Shown here: positions 33,113 to 35,881 of the stretch, piece by piece | Numbering within the stretch: position 1 is the stretch's first letter | Layout: the number at the start of each line of letters is the position of its first letter | Assembly: GCA_017615435.1 (NCBI GenBank) | Contig: JAGAAF010000053.1 | Coordinates: forward strand, 1 to 35,881 | Length of the DNA: 35,881 nt | Reading direction: 5' to 3' | From: Bacteroidales bacterium | GTDB lineage: Bacteria; Bacteroidota; Bacteroidia; Bacteroidales; UBA932 | Notes under the pieces: model-generated | Seen by the model: the letters and a program-made list of their open reading frames with translations, nothing else | What the model was told of the DNA's origin: nothing | Databases searched by the model: none | Translations under genes and position numbers: made by a program

Positions 33113-33552
33113 ATATGACCTTCCCCAACGAAGTGCTGCTGCCCGAAGTGTCCGAACTGCTCGCCCGTGGGAGCGAAGTCGAAATCCGCACGAAAGGCTC
33201 GAGTATGCTGCCGTTCATCGTGGGCGACCGCGACAGCGTCAGGCTCAAGGCGATGCAGGCCTATGCTGAAGGTGATCCCGTCCTCGCCGAAATTGCGAAG
33301 GGCCGTTTTGTGCTGCACCGTATTGTGCGAATCGAAGGAGATTGCGTAACTTTGAAGGGCGACGGAAATCTGCTGGGCACTGAAAACTGCAGGCTTTCCG
33401 ATATCAAAGGCAAGGCTGTTGCGGTAGTGAAACCCCGTGGTCGGATAAAAGACCTCGCGAGTCCGAAGGCTTTGAGGCGCGCCCGCAGGTGGAATGCGTT
33501 GCCGTACTTTTTCAGGAGATATTATCTGGCTATTCTTAGAAGACTTATATGA
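33109..33552 (+). CDS. S26-family peptidase of the SipW/ER signal-peptidase type
   Basis: A 147-residue S24/S26-fold protein. Ser32 in KGSSMLPFI is the nucleophile. Instead of the bacterial Lys, His70 occurs in VLHRIVRI, and Asp85 in LKGDGN, the Ser-His-Asp arrangement of SipW and eukaryotic/archaeal signal peptidases. There is no N-terminal membrane segment; a basic and aromatic C-terminus (FFRRYYLAILRRLI) could bind the membrane. It overlaps the kinase and PqqD genes by 4 nt each. In this setting it probably cleaves a leader from an exported peptide; that is inference. Confidence 0.82.
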   Translation: MNMTFPNEVLLPEVSELLARGSEVEIRTKGSSMLPFIVGDRDSVRLKAMQAYAEGDPVLAEIAKGRFVLHRIVRIEGDCVTLKGDGNLLGTENCRLSDIKGKAVAVVKPRGRIKDLASPKALRRARRWNALPYFFRRYYLAILRRLI

Positions 33553-33818
33553 AAGTAGTAGAAGGATTCAGACTGAGGGAAATCTGCGGCGAGTTCATTA
33601 TCGTGCCGGAGAGCACCGAACTCGTTAATTTCAATAAGATGATCCATCTGAACGCCACTGCGGCCTATCTCTGGGAGCAGGTGAGCGGCCAGGATGAGTT
33701 CACTGTCGAGGGGCTGGCAAAACTGCTGACCGACAAGTATGACGTTTCAGACGAAACCGCTTTGAAGGATGCCAAGGCAATTGCCGAGAAGTGGGTTGAA
33801 ATAGGAATCGCCGCTTAG
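33549..33818 (+). CDS. PqqD-family peptide-binding protein
   Basis: An 89-residue protein with the PqqD pattern: GFRLREICGEFIIVPEST, then FNKMIHLNATAAYLWEQVSG and VEGLAKLLTDKYDVSDETA. PqqD folds are RiPP recognition elements (winged-helix with a beta-sheet) that hold the leader of a precursor peptide and hand it to a modifying enzyme. It overlaps the peptidase by 4 nt and is 1 nt from the ABC transporter. It ends in AA without an extra domain. Its presence is the best evidence that the operon handles a ribosomal peptide. Confidence 0.88.
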   Translation: MKVVEGFRLREICGEFIIVPESTELVNFNKMIHLNATAAYLWEQVSGQDEFTVEGLAKLLTDKYDVSDETALKDAKAIAEKWVEIGIAA

Positions 33819-33819
33819 G

Positions 33820-35565
33820 ATGAAAGATTTCGGACCGTGTTTGAAAGGTGTCTGGAGGCTGCTCCGGACCGTCAGGTGGAAGGTGCTTTTCAGCGCTTTC
33901 CTTCAGACGGTCGCTGCCGCCGCCTCGCTCGCTTTCGTATGGTTCAGCAAGAGGGTAGTGGACATAGCCACGGGCCACCTTGACGCCCCGCTCGGCGTCG
34001 GCATCGGGCTGCTGATAGGCATTATGGCCCTTCAGGTCCTCACCCGTGTGTTCGTCAAATACTATGAAGGCCGCATAACGGTTCAGGCGAAGAACCGTAT
34101 ACGTTCGGACGTCTTCGACAAGGCCCTCCGCAGCACGTGGACAGGAAAAGACAAGTTCCACAGCGCCGATATGGCAAACCGTATGGAGGAAGATATCCGG
34201 GTCGTGACGGAGTTCATCTGCTGCGACATCCCGGAAGCGTTTGTGACTGGCCTTCAGCTGATTGCGGCGGTCGTGATGCTGTTTATCTTCTCGTCGTCGC
34301 TGGCGTGGATCCTCATTTGGATTATGCCTGTGGCCGTTGTGGGCGCCCGTCTCTATTTCCGCCGTATGCGCGCCCTGACCACAGAAATCCGCACCATCGA
34401 CGGCCACATCAACGGCCACCTCCAGGAAACCCTCCAGCACCGCGTTCTGGTGAAGACCCTCGGCAGCGTGGGCGCTTCGCAGGAAGAGTTGGAGGTGCTT
34501 CAGGAGCAGGAGCTTGACCGCACGGTCTCACGCCTTGGCTACTCGGCCCTTTCGCGCGGCTTTATGTCCGTCGGCTTTTCGGCGGGCTATCTTGTCGCTT
34601 TCATATGGGGCGTCCTGGGCTTGAAAGACGGTACCGTCACGTACGGCCTGATGGTCGCGTTCCTGCAGATGGTCGGCCAGGTTCAGCGTCCCGTCGCGAA
34701 TCTGGCGCTCTACATCCCCGCGTTCATCCGTTCCCTCTCTTCGGAGGAGCGTTTGATGGAGATAGGGGAGATGCCCCAGGAGAGTGCGTGTGCGGATGTG
34801 CTGCTTGAAGGCACGCCCGGCGTACGTGTTTCGGGCCTGTCTTTCTCTTACGAAGAGCGTGGCACCGAGGTCCTGTCCGATTTCTCCTTCGATTTCAAAC
34901 CGGGACAAATGACCGTCATCACCGGCCCCACCGGCGAAGGCAAGAGCACCCTCGCGCAGCTCCTGCTCGCTTTGCTGACCCCGACTTCCGGAACTATTGA
35001 ACTATATTCCGATCGGGCGTCTGTCCCCGCGAGCCCGGCGACGCGGTGCAACTTTATGTATGTTCCGCAGGGAAATTCTTTGCTGAGCGGCTCGGTGCGC
35101 GCGAACCTGCTGATGGCCAAGCCGTCGGCCACGGACGAAGAACTGCGCGAAGTCCTGCACCTCGCCGCGGCCGATTTCGTTTTCGACCTGCCAGACGGTC
35201 TGGACACCTCCTGCGCCGAAATCGGCCGCGGCCTCTCCGAAGGCCAGGCCCAGCGCATCGCCATCGCCCGCACTCTCCTGCGCTCCGGTGGCATTCTGAT
35301 CCTGGACGAAGCCACCTCCGCCCTCGATCCCGACACGGAACAGCTCGTCCTGGGACGTATCCACGACCATTTCTGCCAGTCTCCCGCCCCCGGTTCTTCT
35401 GACACCGTTTCTGGTTCTTCTGATGGCGCCCCCGTTTCCTCTGACACCGTTTCTGGATCCCCGTCTTCCGGTCCAGTTCCCGGTTCAGCCCTATCCAAGA
35501 CCATTATCTGCATCACGCACCGCCCCGCCGCCGCGAAGCTCGCCGATGCGCACTTGGCGCTCTAG
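33820..35565 (+). CDS. ABC exporter (fused membrane and ATPase domains) with low-complexity insert
   Basis: A 581-residue half-transporter. Membrane domain: residues 15-320 with about six segments (21-42, 58-80, 138-158, 161-180, 250-268, 272-300). ATPase domain: Walker A GPTGEGKS (369-376), Q-loop YVPQG (414-418), signature LSEGQ (472-476), Walker B ILILDEATSALD, and H-loop ITHRP with H567. Between the D-loop and the H-loop lies a 39-residue Ser/Gly/Pro/Asp insert (521-559) built on a 14-residue repeat (SDTVSGS occurs twice), unusual for this family. No C39 peptidase domain, so leader cleavage must come from elsewhere, such as the S26 gene upstream. Likely exports the modified peptide. Confidence 0.9.
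   Translation: MKDFGPCLKGVWRLLRTVRWKVLFSAFLQTVAAAASLAFVWFSKRVVDIATGHLDAPLGVGIGLLIGIMALQVLTRVFVKYYEGRITVQAKNRIRSDVFDKALRSTWTGKDKFHSADMANRMEEDIRVVTEFICCDIPEAFVTGLQLIAAVVMLFIFSSSLAWILIWIMPVAVVGARLYFRRMRALTTEIRTIDGHINGHLQETLQHRVLVKTLGSVGASQEELEVLQEQELDRTVSRLGYSALSRGFMSVGFSAGYLVAFIWGVLGLKDGTVTYGLMVAFLQMVGQVQRPVANLALYIPAFIRSLSSEERLMEIGEMPQESACADVLLEGTPGVRVSGLSFSYEERGTEVLSDFSFDFKPGQMTVITGPTGEGKSTLAQLLLALLTPTSGTIELYSDRASVPASPATRCNFMYVPQGNSLLSGSVRANLLMAKPSATDEELREVLHLAAADFVFDLPDGLDTSCAEIGRGLSEGQAQRIAIARTLLRSGGILILDEATSALDPDTEQLVLGRIHDHFCQSPAPGSSDTVSGSSDGAPVSSDTVSGSPSSGPVPGSALSKTIICITHRPAAAKLADAHLAL
35398..35456 (+). repeat. 42-bp period repeat inside the ABC ATPase domain
   Basis: The 17-mer TCTGACACCGTTTCTGG occurs at 35398-35414 and again at 35440-35456, a period of 42 nt (14 codons). 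It lies within the 117-nt insert 35380-35496 that separates the D-loop from the H-loop, and could vary in copy number by slippage. Confidence 0.7.
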
Positions 35566-35575
35566 TACCTGCGGC

Positions 35576-35683
35576 CGTGATCTCCCTCACGTTGCCCACG
35601 TCCGTGACCTTCCTTACATTACCTACTTCCGGGACATTTCTCACTTTGCCCACGGCCGGGACCTTCCGCACGTTGCCAACGGC
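35576..35683 (+). repeat. 27-bp tandem repeat, four copies
   Basis: Four consecutive degenerate 27-bp units (35576, 35603, 35630, 35657). Read in the frame of an ATG at 35546, which overlaps the ABC gene end, they give the 9-residue repeats RDLPHVAHV, RDLPYITYF, RDISHFAHG and RDLPHVANG. Differences between copies fall at first, second and third codon positions, so coding selection is not evident. The rest of 35566-35726 shows no other gene. Confidence 0.7.
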
Positions 35684-35726
35684 CATAAGTTCCTTCGCGT
35701 GAAGCTCGCCTCGCGCTCCAATTCCG

Positions 35727-35833
35727 CGTGGCGCATAACGCCCTGATAATCAGCCCCTTCCTGAAACTCGACTCCCGAAATCTCGGAGTCGAATATTAGT
35801 AATTTGTTGAGAGATAGGGACTTAGCCGCCACG
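35727..35833 (+). repeat. Palindromic intergenic repeat, copy C
   Basis: It begins GCGTGGCGCATAACG and ends TAGCCGCCACG. The central arms CTCGACTCC (767-775) and GGAGTCGA (785-792) form the same core hairpin as in copies A and B. A CTGATAATCAG palindrome lies in the left half. The element follows the 27-bp tandem repeat and runs into a G9 tract. Confidence 0.8.
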
Positions 35834-35881
35834 GGGGGGGGCGAGGGACGTGAGTTGAGGGTTGAGGGTTGAGGGTTGAGG
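35833..35881 (+). repeat. G9 tract and GTTGAGG microsatellite at the window end
   Basis: Nine Gs (35833-35841) are followed by four exact tandem copies of GTTGAGG (35854-35881) that run to the last base. Such low-complexity ends are common where an assembly stops; more copies may follow in the genome. Confidence 0.8.

Noticed and set aside
35576..35833. CRISPR array
   Set aside because: The tandem 27-bp units have no spacers between them and the copies are degenerate.
29369..35833. Insertion sequence or complete transposon
   Set aside because: The repeats are about 107 bp with no transposase gene and no clear target duplications; they fit small palindromic repeats better.

Overview
The window looks like chromosomal DNA of a Bacteroidales bacterium (phylum Bacteroidota) of moderately high GC content. 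Four things point there: about fifteen promoters with the phylum-specific -7 box TAnnTTTG, almost no Shine-Dalgarno sequences, many Bacteroidota-typical families (OMP_b-brl_3 barrel, DUF4290, CarboxypepD_reg-like secreted proteins, YugP peptidase, N-terminal-rubredoxin rubrerythrin), and signal peptides ending in AQ or lipoboxes. The genus cannot be fixed from sequence alone; an uncultured gut or rumen lineage is plausible. There is no rRNA, CRISPR array, prophage or insertion sequence.

Layout. 1-387: end of an outer-membrane barrel-like gene, then tRNA-Leu(UAG). 520-6330 (minus): a lipoprotein gene with its own promoter, and a four-gene operon (P-loop ATPase, CarboxypepD-like secreted protein, large secreted protein of unknown function, aldo/keto reductase). 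6392-11814 (plus): rplU-rpmA-serS-ruvC followed by a large outer-membrane beta-barrel. 11843-16898 (plus): a tightly overlapped operon of PASTA protein, rluD, lnt, coaD, a thioredoxin-like protein and a small RHH-like protein. 16895-19959 (minus): lon-ung. 20051-22141 (plus): HU, a 29-residue basic ribosomal-type protein, a terminator and rng. 22147-24229 (minus): a ManA-like isomerase and alr. 24265-25418 (plus): DJ-1-like protein and rubrerythrin. 25419-25814 (minus): S4-domain protein. 25842-29361 (plus): DUF4290, ftsK, LolA-like. 29479-31188: YugP-like peptidase, DNPH1-like hydrolase and a DnaQ-like exonuclease.

31355-35565 (plus) is the most unusual operon: SPFH lipoprotein, HprK-like kinase, SipW-type S26 peptidase, PqqD-like protein and an ABC exporter, all overlapping or 1 nt apart. 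The parts match a peptide-tailoring and export (RiPP-like) pathway, but no clear precursor or core modifying enzyme is visible before the window ends.

Three non-gene signals stand out. First, the palindrome CATG is almost absent: reading the whole window by eye I found one copy (20216-20219, in the HU gene) where roughly a hundred or more would be expected, and codons before Met are chosen so as to avoid it. Second, a family of about 107-bp palindromic intergenic repeats occurs three times in the last 6.5 kb, each time after the 3' end of a gene. Third, promoters are very compact: back-to-back divergent -7 boxes only 6-12 nt apart, several driving near-leaderless mRNAs. The window closes in a 27-bp tandem repeat, the third palindromic repeat, a G9 run and a 7-bp microsatellite, which suggests a contig end.
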